64,000 bases of DNA, taken from Sanguinoderma infundibulare (Eukaryota > Basidiomycota > Agaricomycetes > Polyporales > Polyporaceae). A program made the position numbers and the translations under genes. The stretch lies in the NCBI GenBank assembly GCA_032821775.1, contig JAVLRN010000002.1, positions 1,364,001-1,428,000 of the forward strand, written 5' to 3'. Positions 33,193-43,868 of the stretch are shown here, piece after piece. The notes beneath the pieces were generated by a model. The model was not told where the DNA came from. It worked only from the letters and a program-made list of their open reading frames with translations, and searched no databases. Numbering within the stretch: position 1 is the first letter of the stretch; each line of letters starts with the position of its first letter.

Positions 33193-34668
33193 TCACAGTG
33201 CGAGGTGAACGCCACCGTTGGACGTCTTGACCGATACATCGCCCCTGTTCTTGTTCTCCTCGGCCCACCACACGTTTCCGCGCACCGAGTTGCGCCCTTT
33301 GAGCGCCGCGACGCTGCGCTTGCGTCCGAGGCCAGCGGGATCCTGCACGTTAGTGTTGACGGCCGTGCTCGGCCCGTTGGTGGTCTGCAGATCGAACGAG
33401 CCCTCGAAGGTCTCGTGCATGGTTACTTCGACGCGGCCGTTGGAGGTGCGCGCGGAGGCGAGCAACGTGTGGTTTATGGGAGCGTCGATGAAACGGAGGT
33501 TGATCTGTCCATTCGAAGTCTGGGAAACCACCTGGTACTTGCCATTGGTCGACCCGGGCAGGAGAGCGACTGCGCTCTCAATGCGCCTAATGAGAGAACA
33601 TGAGATTGGTAGACGTATGTCATGCTACTGATTTGATCAATACATACCCGTTGGACGACTGAAGCTCAAGCCTTGACGTCGTCTTGAACAAACCGTGGAT
33701 GGCACCATTGGTCGTGTGCAACCGGAGATCATCTCATGTGACGGACTGGGTAAAGTAAGTAGGCAGGAAACGACACAGCAAAGCGAGAACTCACGTCCGC
33801 CTCGATACGGCCATTGGTCGACTTCAAGGCGAGCTTGTTGAAGCGAAGAGTGTCAGGAGCTTGTGCGCTGAGGTGCTGGCTGAAATTGTTGAGGTCGGTC
33901 TTGAACTCGTTGACTGTGAGCGACAAATCAGCTGGAAGGCGAAAATGGACATCGAAGTGAAGCTTTGAGTTCCAGCGGCGGGGGGGCCATCCTCTTGGAG
34001 CCTGTCCACAGTCCCAAATGAGGACAATTCGAGCCACAATTATATGAATCAGTCTCACGAAGATGCCTAGTCCCCACTTCTCCGACGGGTGCAATCGGCA
34101 GACAGTCGCATCGTCGAAATCTTTTCGGTCGCGGTAGAAGACGTCGATGTCGATGATGGCATCGGACCCAGCATCAGCCGTCTGCGAAACCTTAAGGGAG
34201 CCTTGGGAAAGTGCTCCTTCCGCGATCACAGACAGGATGTCCGTCGACAGCGGTATAGTGACGGACGTGCGCCGGTGGAAGCGATATCCGTACGGCACAT
34301 CGGAAACCTCTTCCCAGCTCATGTCGCGGTCGGCACACCGACCATCATGAGTCGGAGTAACTTGCGCAAAGGGATACTAGACCGCGACGATAATCAATAA
34401 TGTAGACAGCGCGCCAGATACTAGTAACACCCACCGTCAGAAACCTCTTTGGCAGAAGGAAGAGGTACAAAGCGCAACATGCGAGGACTGTACAGGCGAA
34501 AAGGTGCCAGAAACAACGCTTGCAAGCGTTCCTGGGGCGGCCTTGAGGGGTCACATTCACGTGGGGCTTAAATGCAGTCGCTGAACATCTAGGAGGTCCA
34601 GACGGCAGAGGAACAACTGTCTTGGGGTATTTCTCCGGGCCAAGCTGGCCGACTGGAGGCGTTGGCAT
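33193..34668 (-). CDS. DUF7330-type single-pass membrane protein, copy B
   Basis: ATG at 34668 with a TATA box 70 bp upstream. Exon 1 encodes a Pro-rich N-terminus, a basic 'RPRNACKRCFWHLF' stop-transfer-like patch and one membrane helix ('ACTVLACCALYLFLLP'), so a type II topology is likely. Later exons give 'YRFHRRTSVTIPLSTDILSV', a central 'LRFNKLALKSTNGRIEAD' strand set and the C-terminal family block: 'TSNGQINLRFIDAPINHTLL', 'HETFEGSFDLQTTNGPS', 'DPAGLGRKRSV', 'VSVKTSNGGVHLAL'. The repeated T-[SA]-N-G strands suggest an extracellular beta-helix. Family name from memory; function unknown. Tandem with copy A. Confidence 0.75.
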
Positions 34669-34736
34669 GGCAAGATTATGTTGAAGAGTGGTGATCGACG
34701 GAAAACGACAAGGGGGCGTTTGAGCTGGGAGACAGG

Positions 34737-34744
34737 TTTATATA
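34737..34744 (-). promoter_or_regulatory. TATA box of DUF7330-type copy B
   Basis: TATATAAA on the minus strand, about 70 bp upstream of the ATG at 34668. Confidence 0.55.
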
Positions 34745-34974
34745 TCAGTGCGGGAGGGCTGTGTTCCACATCTCAAGCGATGGCTCTCACGGCATGAACC
34801 TGACAGCAGTCTGACAGGGAAGCATTTTAGGAAACACTGCTCGTGGCCCCATGCTCCATCCGCAGCGGGTGTGCATCGGAAGAGGTCACTTCGAGAAGTA
34901 GAAATGCACGCCACTGCCTAGACTCGAACCAGTCGATATCAGCGGAGAGTGAAATAGATGAGCTTTCCTAACGA

Positions 34975-35050
34975 CTGGTCCGATTGGGCGTCCGGTTGGC
35001 AGGGCGTCCGCATATGGTACCCGTGTGAAAACGTACTTAGTGAAACTGCG
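34975..35050 (+). repeat. Inverted repeat, left arm (76 bp)
   Basis: This block recurs in inverted orientation at 35719-35794 with roughly 80% identity. Read on the plus strand it encodes 'SDWASGWQGVRIWYPCENVL'; the other arm, read on the minus strand, encodes almost the same peptide. Confidence 0.75.
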
Positions 35051-35718
35051 AAGAGCTCACCTGCAGAAATCGAAACGGAGAGCTCCCTGAGAGCTCTGTC
35101 CTTCACGAAACTTGGCAATTGGATCGCGGATAACACTCATTCGACGTCCATGATAGATTTTTTGATTGAAATTGCTTGCGTCCTTGGATTCTCGCTTTCG
35201 GGCTCGAGGACGGCCAGCCAGTAAGCGCTTAACGCCAGTCCAGCGCTAGTGCAGGCGCACGCATAGTACTTGCCGGACAACTTTACTCTTGCGAGGTATG
35301 AAGGGCTATAGAATTCTCTCAGTTTTATCATGGTAATGCATGTATCCATACTTCTCTGTCTCACAGAGACAGAAAATGGTCAATTAATCCCAGAGTCAGC
35401 ATGTGCAAGGTTGGGAGACTTGAGTGAGATGCTTTCCTTCACCTTTGTCAAGGATTCAAGGACCCTCAATGACAGATTTAGTATATTACATGTATTCCTC
35501 AAAGGTTCAGGTTAAAATTTGATGTACAGTGACAAGAAGTAGCACACTGCGCAGGTGAATGTTGACTTTTCTGCATCTAGAAATGCATGGAGTGTTCTGG
35601 GGCCCTGAATCACGCTGTCTGAGAATATTTATGGATACATGAAGTCATTTGAATCCATATTCCTAGTAGAAACTGGGGGGAATGCGACGCTGCCGTGATT
35701 TCTGTCCGAGGGTGAATG

Positions 35719-35794
35719 CGCGATTTCTCTAAGTACGTTTTCACACGGGGTCCATATACGGACGCCCTGCCAGGAGGGCGCCCAATCGGACCAG
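35719..35794 (-). repeat. Inverted repeat, right arm (76 bp)
   Basis: Minus-strand copy of 34975-35050, encoding 'SDWAPSWQGVRIWTPCENVL'. The arms are 668 bp apart. Confidence 0.75.
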
Positions 35795-36863
35795 CCGTTT
35801 GGGTGAACGCCTTGTGCGGAGTCTGAACCCAACGCTGGATCGAGCCTAGCCACTGCCCATGCAGCGTTCCACTGAGAAGCGGTACCGAGGATAATTGACT
35901 CGGATTACTGCGCATGCGCAGAGGCGTGCGCTCGGGCCCACACGGGGAGGCGTACGTAGCCTTCGATTGCGTAAGCTTTTGACCGACGGTGAGCAAGGCA
36001 CTGCACAGCGAGTGAGGGTAGCTAGGACAGTACCTGACAGAACTCGGAATATGAACCTTGCATAGCCAGAACAGAGCAACAGGCATAACATAGGTCGGTG
36101 GTCGTCGTGGCCAAGTTCAACGTTCAAGTTCAAGTCGCGATAAGAAACCAATTGGCATTGCTTTCACAAATGATTCTCTATGGTTAGGGTTAGGACCGCG
36201 AACCAGCAAAAAAGAACGGCCTGCTCAGCCCGAGGGCCGAAGCAGGACAGGAAAATATTCCGACGGTGCACGAGCCGAAGCCCGTACAAACCGCGGGCAC
36301 CCCCTGAAGACAAGGTCGCCGTGCAATGAGAGGCCCCCACGGCCCACGAACCCTGGTACGTGAAGGGGCCCGTGCCATCAAGGTAAGTATGAGGTGTCTT
36401 GATGCTAGGGGGCCGGCTTATATGCCGAATGACTGTGCGCACGGACCAGGATCATGATTGGCGAGCGCAGTGGTGCGCACTGCGCGGTGCGGGTGCTATA
36501 ATTGAGTCCGGCTATTCGCTGCTTTTCACATTGAAACAGCTCACCGATGTTGCCAGAGTACATGGTCTATTAGCATGCGTTAATTTCGCCCACTTCGGCA
36601 CCTACCTCTCGGCTGTTATGTCCCCGCACACTCCTTCCAGCCGTCCGCCTGGTACGAATGATGCCCAGGGGCCGCTCAAAAATTGGCGCATAATGATACC
36701 GGCGACGCCGAGCGCAGACGTAGTGACCTCGGGCGAGTCCAAGATCTGATGCTCCGCCGCTAATCGCATGCCACCGGCACCTGCCTACCATAAAACGTCT
36801 TAGCTACCAACCGCATGGAGCGTAAGAGGTAGAAGAAGAGATACATACCTCAGCGTCGACGTC

Positions 36864-37778
36864 CTAGTCCGTTCTTTGCAAGTACACGCCCTCATGTTTC
36901 ACATACAGCTTACTGACGTCCTTGCTCTCCTCCAGCGCGCCATCAAGCGCGTCTTCCACCAATACCCTCTCGTCACGACACCCTGCCCGCGCCTGGAGGA
37001 TGATTGTCGCTGTTCGCGCCTTCTTGTCGGGCCGTAGTTGACTGTGGGCTGCCAAGCAGTCGCCGCCGACATTGATCGCCTCGACCACGTCGGCGAGGCC
37101 CACTTCCTCCACTGTATGCGTGCCGACAAGCGTGCGTAACGCGGCGTCAACGACAGAACAAAGGCGGTAGAAATTGTCGGAAAGCATGTACCTCTCGGAT
37201 GGCGATGCTCATCGGGTTGATGTGCATTCGCGAGTTCGTCCACAGGAAGTCATAATGGAGTTTACGCCGCAGTTAACGAGCTCTTGGAACATATAGAGTG
37301 TCTCGATATCTCGGCAGCGCCGAGGTAGACATTGAGGAAGAAGGACGAGGGGAGGTGTACCTTCTCGAGCTGCCTCGCCCGGCGGGAACTTGGACATCTC
37401 TGCGGGGGGGGGGGGTGTTCGCCATGAGCCGCGCCATGTCCATGAGGACCATGCGCTTGCCGAGAGGGCCGCCGGTATGATAGAGAGGGCGCGCGGGGTC
37501 GGATGCGGTTGGGCAACGGGAGAGCAGTAGGGCCAGCGGGGGGCGGTTTTTTTTGCGAGGGCGTGACAGGACATGATTGCGATGGTTAGTTCGCCGAATT
37601 CGCGGATGGGGACGCTAGGGTGCACGCTGTACGATGTGATGGAGAAAGTGGGTAGTCCATCGAGGTGGGATGAGAAATGTGTTGCGACAGTTGGCTGGTA
37701 CGCTCGACGAAGGGAAAACGTAGGCTGATCGGAGTGCTTTACCGACGACGGTGGCGTTCCATGGACCATGAGACTCAC
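36864..37778 (-). CDS. Possible minus-strand gene, unrecognised
   Basis: Two minus-strand frames, about 37778-37209 and 37187-36864, show coding-like composition ('FSITSYSVHPSVPIREFGEL', then 'EEVGLADVVEAINVGGDCLA'). They could be exons of one gene, but I cannot join them with certainty and recognise no family. A run of 13 G (37403-37415) lies inside the first part and would shift the frame if its length varies. It may be a decayed gene. Confidence 0.25.
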
Positions 37779-39883
37779 CCAAGAGTTAGTAGGGGAGAAA
37801 AAGATGTCTGTGCAATCCTTGAAATAGGAAGGGGAGCTTGCAAAGAGATACGACGCAGAACTTTAGTGGGCATGCCCAGCAAGCTGGCACCGCTCGTCCA
37901 AAGAGCACAACGTCAATTCCAGCGCATACTGTCATCGAATCCACCGTGCGCACCATCTGGTTTTCTGTAAAATCTCGTGGATATTCGTGCTTCCTGCGAG
38001 GTGTCGCGGGGTTCCGCTTATGGTCTTCACGCCACACGATATGCACGTTGTCAACGCCACAGCCTTTCAGGATGCGGTGGCATAACGGATAACTACGACC
38101 GCCACGACGAGGTACATGAGTCTGCGGCATAACCATACTGCTTCACTGCGGTCCCGACCTTCAGTGCAACGACGAGGTAGGGGTGGTGAAGCGGGAGGGT
38201 AGCGGCAAGCTTGAGAGGTCTGTATAACGCCTTCAGCAAGAGACGCGGATATGAACGGTAAAGCAGTACTTACGAGTTCTGCGACAGCCTTCTCCGGCGC
38301 GAATGGTAGCCCCTCGTAATCTTGCCTGGATGCCCGCGGATCAAAGGGGATTCAGCCTTCTATAGCAATTTTCCTGCGCCTATGATCGTCTCAGCGTGGG
38401 TTAAATGACGGGCAACCCTAAGTTCCTACAGGTCAGTTAGCTCGAAAGAGGCAAGTCCACGAAATTGCAATTGTAACTCACCAAACGCAGCGCCTGCTGG
38501 AGGTGCCACACATAACTTGCACATTTCGTGGCTTGTGGGGTTCGAGGATCGTTGTATGCTGAGCTGATGTTCGAAATGTGGAATGACGAACTTACCTTGT
38601 CTGAGACTGTTGCAAAGGATCACCGACGACCGCTGATATCGAGACAAACCTAATGGTAGAATGCGGTCACAAACATGATGAATTGAGAGAGGAATGGTTA
38701 GGGTTCCTGTGCCTCGGTTTATGATCTGACAGAGACGCCACTTACCCGGTGGCTCATTCACTGTGGGCACTGGAGCGTGGCCGAGATGCTGTTGGAGCCA
38801 TATTGAACCCAGCGTATGTGGTTTAGGCGGCCGCTGTGGGCCCTGTCAGTGTAAAGGTCACGGTAGCGTCAGACAGGTTTTCCCACGGTGACGCTGGATG
38901 GTGGCATATGGACAGGGTGCCATCGTCTCTTGACTTTACTTTCCCTCCTCTCTTTCTCTTACCTGATCTCTTGCATCTGTTCCACGGGCTCCCCTCACAA
39001 AGCTCGGACAACGGTGCAGATTATCATGGCTTCTCTATGTCGACGCCCCTCGGGACAACGGTTCTGTTATCTTCAGCCTTTGTCGTTGGACTCATGGTAT
39101 AATCATTGTTCTGACTTCCTGAATGTCGTTATTGAGTACGTCTCCTTCCCCACTTTGGCAGAGCTCACGAATGGTGACTTACCTGTGGACAGCTAAGCTC
39201 GTCGACAAAAGAAACCGTCGCTATCGGTTCAAGTCTTGCCCAAGCTCTCTAGCACGTTTCTCGGCCGGGCCTCAAACTCCTCCCCTTCGTCGTATCGGCT
39301 AGCTTGATGATGCTCGAAACTAGCAGCATCTTGAGCAAAACAAGAATAGTGTCTTGTGAGTGTCTCCTCTTCAGGGTCCCAGCGCTGGAAAAATGATCGT
39401 GCCACAGTAGTCGTGTAGAGACGCCCATTGGCAGGACCCTGCAGCATGCCGGTGCCTTCCATGCGGCCGCCGTGCGGCTGCTTCGCATTGTGGCCATCCG
39501 ATTGGTCCAAGCCACTGAGATATGTGCGCTACTGGACGTTATTCCTCCGACAGAAGTCGGAAATTACGGTGAGTGGTCCTAGGCCTTTTTGTTCGAGTCG
39601 CCGATATCAGCGTCAGTGCCCCTCGTCTACGACTTCGGGGAGCATTGAGCAGCGACGGTTGTCCGGACTATTCGAGGGCAGCGTAATTATTTAACGCTCT
39701 GTGATATATCATATAGGATCGCGGTGGAAAGTTGGGGGACAGCCTTGTTGTCGGACTGGAACGAGATTCTATAGTTTCAAGGTCAGTCGAAACCACTGCT
39801 CGTCGCCGTGATATTCGGTGAACACACTTGCTTGTACAGCATTTTGATGATCTTACGAAGAACACGTTCTTTTCCTCACTAAC
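37779..39883. other. Intergenic, nothing recognised
   Basis: Short ORFs only, none with a motif or a closing intron model. Confidence 0.45.
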
Positions 39884-40660
39884 ATGGTCGGGTTACGAGG
39901 CCCGTCTGCTTTAAGTCATCGCTTGGCGCATGTGGCAACCAGCCTTCGCGGAGGCGACGGCGATAACCCATTCATCGACGTTGACAGCCAACTGTCGGAA
40001 CGGCGGAATAGCTGTCACGACGTCCCTTCGGTAGTTGGTGACGTTGACCTAGAGGATCGCCCTCATCAGAGGGCATGGGTGCGCCGGATTTTTGGCTTTG
40101 GAAACCTCTCTTTTTGGGGCGCCGTCGTCCTGAACACGATCGCTGGTTTGGATTATCAGAACTCCGTAGATTCTTGTGCGCACGCAAATCTCGTATCTGA
40201 CCTGTGGTGCGTCACGAGCTTCATCGTATAACGCAGTTGACTTAACTTTTTTCGATCGCGCAAGCAGGTATGCCAGTACTTGCTTGGTCAGCCTCATCCT
40301 TGGGGTCCTGTGGGCGACATTCAGGATGCCCAGGCTGGTGAAGAACTCTGCGATGTTGGTCATTTTCATCGCCTGTCTTCTTGTAAGTACATTGTTTTCC
40401 ACCTTGATCGCGACCGCAAATATGACGCTCGCGAATGCTCCAGTTCGTCGTGACCATCTACCGGCTCGTGGTCATGGAGTCCTTTACCACGTCCCGCTAC
40501 TCCAGCGCCTCAGGATCGCAGAACACGATGGGGTCCAAGGTCGCGTTTTACCGAGTTCATCGCGTCTGCGATCCTCAAGTCGATCAACGTGCGGGAGATG
40601 TTTGCGACCGGATTCTGGGGAGACCAGTAGTACCGCGACCCGAAGGCGGCCGTTTGAGGT
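39884..40660 (+). pseudogene. Remnant of a multi-pass membrane protein
   Basis: ATG at 39884. Successive short frames carry several hydrophobic segments: 'GNLSFWGAVVLNTIAG', 'ASTCLVSLILGVLWATF', 'KNSAMLVIFIACLL' and, after frame changes, 'FTEFIASAILKSINVREMF' followed by 'ATGFWGDQ' and a TAG. The last part resembles the C-terminal helix of a seven-helix basidiomycete membrane family (DUF7702-like from memory, weak). Frame changes that no GT-AG intron explains, and the TAG in the last segment, indicate decay. A functional reading through unusual introns is less likely. Confidence 0.45.
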
Positions 40661-41381
40661 CTAACTTTGCATGTGTTCACGCCATCGTCTTGGAGGGACA
40701 TCATCGGGTCGACCCCCAGGACCCATTCCTCTTCACGGGCACGATCGCGTCGAACATCGCGTGCGGGAACCCGGGCACGACGAGGGAGCAGATCGATGCG
40801 GCGGCGGGCGAGGCGAACTGCGAGTTTGTGTGGGACATGCAACACCGAGAGTGCGTTCCCGTTCATGTCATTGGAGACGCGCCATTGCTGAGACCTGCTC
40901 CCTGAACAGTTGGCCGCGCGTCGCTTTCAGGCCGACAGCGGCAGCGGCTCGCGATCGCGTGCGCGCTGCTGAGGAAGCCGGCGATCATCATGCTGGACGA
41001 GGCGACGAGTTTGCTGGACGCGACGTCGGAGCATCGGGTCAACGACGCGATCGACAAGATCTTGAGGTCGCGGCAGACGACGTGCCTGGTTGCGGCGTAC
41101 AGGCTGTCGACGATCGCGCGCGCGGAGCGGATTGTGGTGCTTGAGGACGGGAAGATTGTCGAGAGCGGGACGTACCGGCAGCTGGTGAGTGGTGGTTCGG
41201 TTTGGTTGATTTGGAATGGGCTGGAGACTGACGAGGTCTGGCGCAGGTTAATAGGGAGGGCTCGCGGTTCCGGGACTTGATGGCTGCGCAGCGTAACGCT
41301 ACTGCTGGAGCCTGGGGAGTCTCTCGATGCTGGTCGTCCCGCGCATACCGCATACCATCACTCGACCAGTCTGCTTTGTAG
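40661..41381 (+). pseudogene. 3' fragment of an Mdl1/ABCB10-type mitochondrial ABC transporter
   Basis: Only the second half of the nucleotide-binding domain remains: the Q-loop region ('DPFLFTGTIASNIACGNPGT'), the signature, Walker B and D-loop ('KPAIIMLDEATSLLDATSEH') and the H-loop region ('TTCLVAAYRLSTIARAERIV', Tyr where His is expected). The signature reads Leu-Ser-Gly-Arg-Gln instead of LSGGQ. Walker A and the membrane domain are absent, and at least two frame changes lie before about 40935. The last intron, 41185-41246 (GTGAGT...GCGCAG), is kept and joins in phase, so the copy arose from genomic DNA, not from an mRNA. Intact relatives export peptides from mitochondria. Confidence 0.75.
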
Positions 41382-41850
41382 GAGAGACTCGTGCTACAAT
41401 GACGGCGGTACGCTCGATGTGGGACTTGATGGCGTCGCCGAGTCTCCTTTGGATCCCTCTCGTCATTCGCTCGAAGCAGTCGCGTAACCGATGTTGCGAC
41501 TGCTCAAGCATTTGTTCCGCTTTCATTCCTCTTCATTGCAGTAGGGCGTTTGAGCAACTATGCGCCGTGAGGTAGCAACGCATGTTTCGACGGTGAAGCA
41601 TGCGCTGCAGCCTCTTGTGGTACCATATTGTGTGTATGGTAAACTGCTATGCTGAGTACATGTGCTACTTCAAAGTAGTTGAAGGCAGACGTCGGGTCGC
41701 TCTGCTGGGCTAAGCGCTCCATTGTCGTGAGGCGGGAGGCGCTGCAGGCCATGCTTGCTCGAACGGCGAACGCCCGAGGACCTACTTCAACCCTCCGCTC
41801 TTTCCTTCCAACTGACCCAACTTCTTCGACCTCCTACCATCTTCACCTTC
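41382..41850. other. Upstream region of homeodomain-like gene A
   Basis: No ORF is supported. Likely promoter and leader. Confidence 0.45.
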
Positions 41851-42391
41851 ATGCCTCGTCGCGAGCTCACTGAACAGGGCAGACTCCTCCGACACAGTGC
41901 GTCCTTCATGTCGCCTTCACCGGTCTTGCACACTGCTCACTTTGTATAGCCCTCTACGCCCACGGGCACAGGCCCACTCGTGAAGAGAAGTGGGTCATCT
42001 ACGACCAGATAATCGCTCTTCCGGGCTGCTCCTGGTACAGTCGTCATCTGCACTCGAACTGGTGCTCAGACAACGATCGCACGCTCTCCAACGCTCTCAG
42101 AGGTACGATACACCTTCCTTCGCCCCAACCCACGCCACAACTCCGCCCTGGATAGATCACGTCGTCGCCCGACTGCACTACTTCCCGAACCCGACCCTCC
42201 ACCAGATGATCATCTGGGCTCACCAAGTCGGGTACACCGAGCGCGAGACCGTCACCGTCGCGTTGCAAGAGTTCATGACCCGCAACCAGATCGCTGTAAG
42301 CGTCATCATGCGTAGTGCAGTTTTCGTATGGTGCTTATCTCGATTCTGGCCGCTTGTCTCCCAGGGACCGAACGTGAACGGCGGGAACTAA
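41851..42391 (+). CDS. Small homeodomain-like protein A (121 aa)
   Basis: Four exons: 41851-41896, 41950-42102, 42156-42295 and 42365-42391. All introns are GT-AG, 53-69 nt, with phases 1, 1, 0, and the sum is a whole number of codons. The N-terminal domain reads 'MPRRELTEQGRLLRH', then 'P-x4-K-x3-Y-x2-IIALPG', and the signature His-Ser-Asn-Trp-Cys-x4-Arg (Trp 53), placed like helix 3 of a homeodomain. The C-terminal domain contains 'FPNPTLHQMIIWAHQVGYTE' and a helical end. It is a paralog of genes B (50899) and C (54758) with the same exon plan. DNA binding is an inference from the Trp-Cys/Arg spacing. I do not know a named family. Confidence 0.7.
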
Positions 42392-43868
42392 GCGACCTTC
42401 ATCAGACCCCGGGCCATTCCCTCGGTGGGCCCTCTTACTCCCCATTTCAATTGCCCAAATTTCTCACACGCTTTCGCCCCGGCAGCAGCGACTCGACCGG
42501 GCCCAGTCCTAAAACGGGGGTGAGAAATGTATATGCTGTGTTTTCGAGAGGTTGCGACACGAGTATCATGCGCTTTGCGCGGTTACGCCCGACTCTCCAA
42601 TACGTACTCCGAAGTTTGTATTACCATCCTGTGTTCCCGTACCATAGAGACGATGATATGGTGGCGTTCTCACCCTGTTCGCATGTTTGGACACCAGCGC
42701 ACTGGTATCTTCCTCCCAAACAGCCTTACTCGTGGGACACCGGATTCGCGCACAGTTGGCGCTAGCGGACGGTCCGCGTCGAGGAGAGAAGTTCCTCAGA
42801 AGCAGAAAGCGATGCTTTCCAGCACACGGAGCTCATGCGAGACGCGGATGCCGGGGAGCGTCAGTCGGTGCCACACGATGCAACGTTCCGGATAGACATA
42901 ACGTGCTTGATCTCCCAGCTTACCTGTCGTAGATGGTTTTATTCGCGAGATCCCTCCGTACGGCTCACAGCGATTCTTGGCCTGCGGGCCAGCAGCGTGA
43001 GCTCATTTTGGCAATGGTTCTTTCATGTCCGTCGACACGAGGACGGTAGACGCTTATCCGCATATCCGAGAGGCCTTGTGAACTGCCCCCATGCTCCCAC
43101 TGCTATCCGGATATCATGAGCGTCGTATGTCACTCGATGCCCTGCCTCTGCAATGCCGAACACGCGATGTTCAAAGGGCTCCTGTGTTTCGAGCCAGGCT
43201 CGCGAACTTGAAGGGATTTCCAAGGCTGACCATGCCCATGGGAATATTTGAGTGATACAGTTCAAGGTCCTTGGCGCGTTCTGCTCTTCTCTTCGCGGTT
43301 ATGACGGCCATGAAAACGTCACGGTCAGCAGACTCTCACATTGTCCATTTGCACCCCCCGTGGCCGTCGGAAGCGCTAGAATGATGTTTACGCTTCCACA
43401 GGCCTCCTCTCGTACCGTTGCTCGAGATGCAGGACAGTAAATCATTATTTCAGGTCCTGGGCGAAGCAGGCATCCGACGTAATGGTTGCCACATTTCGTC
43501 TAGCTAGTTCACTGCGTGCTTTTAGCACGCTGTATGTAGTAGCGCATCCCAGAACGCACCGGCCTGAAAATGGCGTCCACGAAGCCTTTTCCGTGCGACC
43601 AATTATGATGGGGCCTCGGATGGTCGTACAAGCAAGTTGCGGGGAGTGGTTAGCTGAGGCTGAAGCCGCGGTCCGCGGACGTCCGGTGGCAACCGGGAAC
43701 CGCCAAAAATGGAGAGGAAAATATTGGTGGCAAAATTGATGGCTCTGAGCTCGGTCCTCCTCTTCACATGGCGTCCCACAAGACCCGATGGATTTCCTCG
43801 ATTTCGAACCGCCATAACGCACTCGGGCTCCAGGCTTCAGAGAGCAGCTACTCAATTCTCGCAACACC
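42392..43868. other. Intergenic, nothing recognised
   Basis: Short ORFs without motifs. The last ~150 bases are the leader of the queuosine-salvage gene. Confidence 0.45.

Larger units (their letters stand above)
34745..36863. other. Gene-poor stretch around the inverted repeat
   Basis: Apart from the repeat arms I see an 8-bp hairpin (TCTGTCTC ACA GAGACAGA) near 35355-35373, two telomere-like units at 36182-36194 and no supported gene. Confidence 0.5.

Noticed and set aside
34905..34976. tRNA-Glu-like stretch on the minus strand (ends GGTTCGAGTCTAGGCAGTGG, with TTTCAC in the middle)
   Set aside because: The T-arm is passable, but the 5' acceptor strand does not pair and the D and anticodon stems fail. 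At most it is a decayed tRNA or a tRNA-derived element.
36182..36194. Two telomere-like units GGTTAGGGTTAGG
   Set aside because: Only two units occur and coding regions lie on both sides, so this is neither a telomere nor convincing interstitial telomeric DNA.
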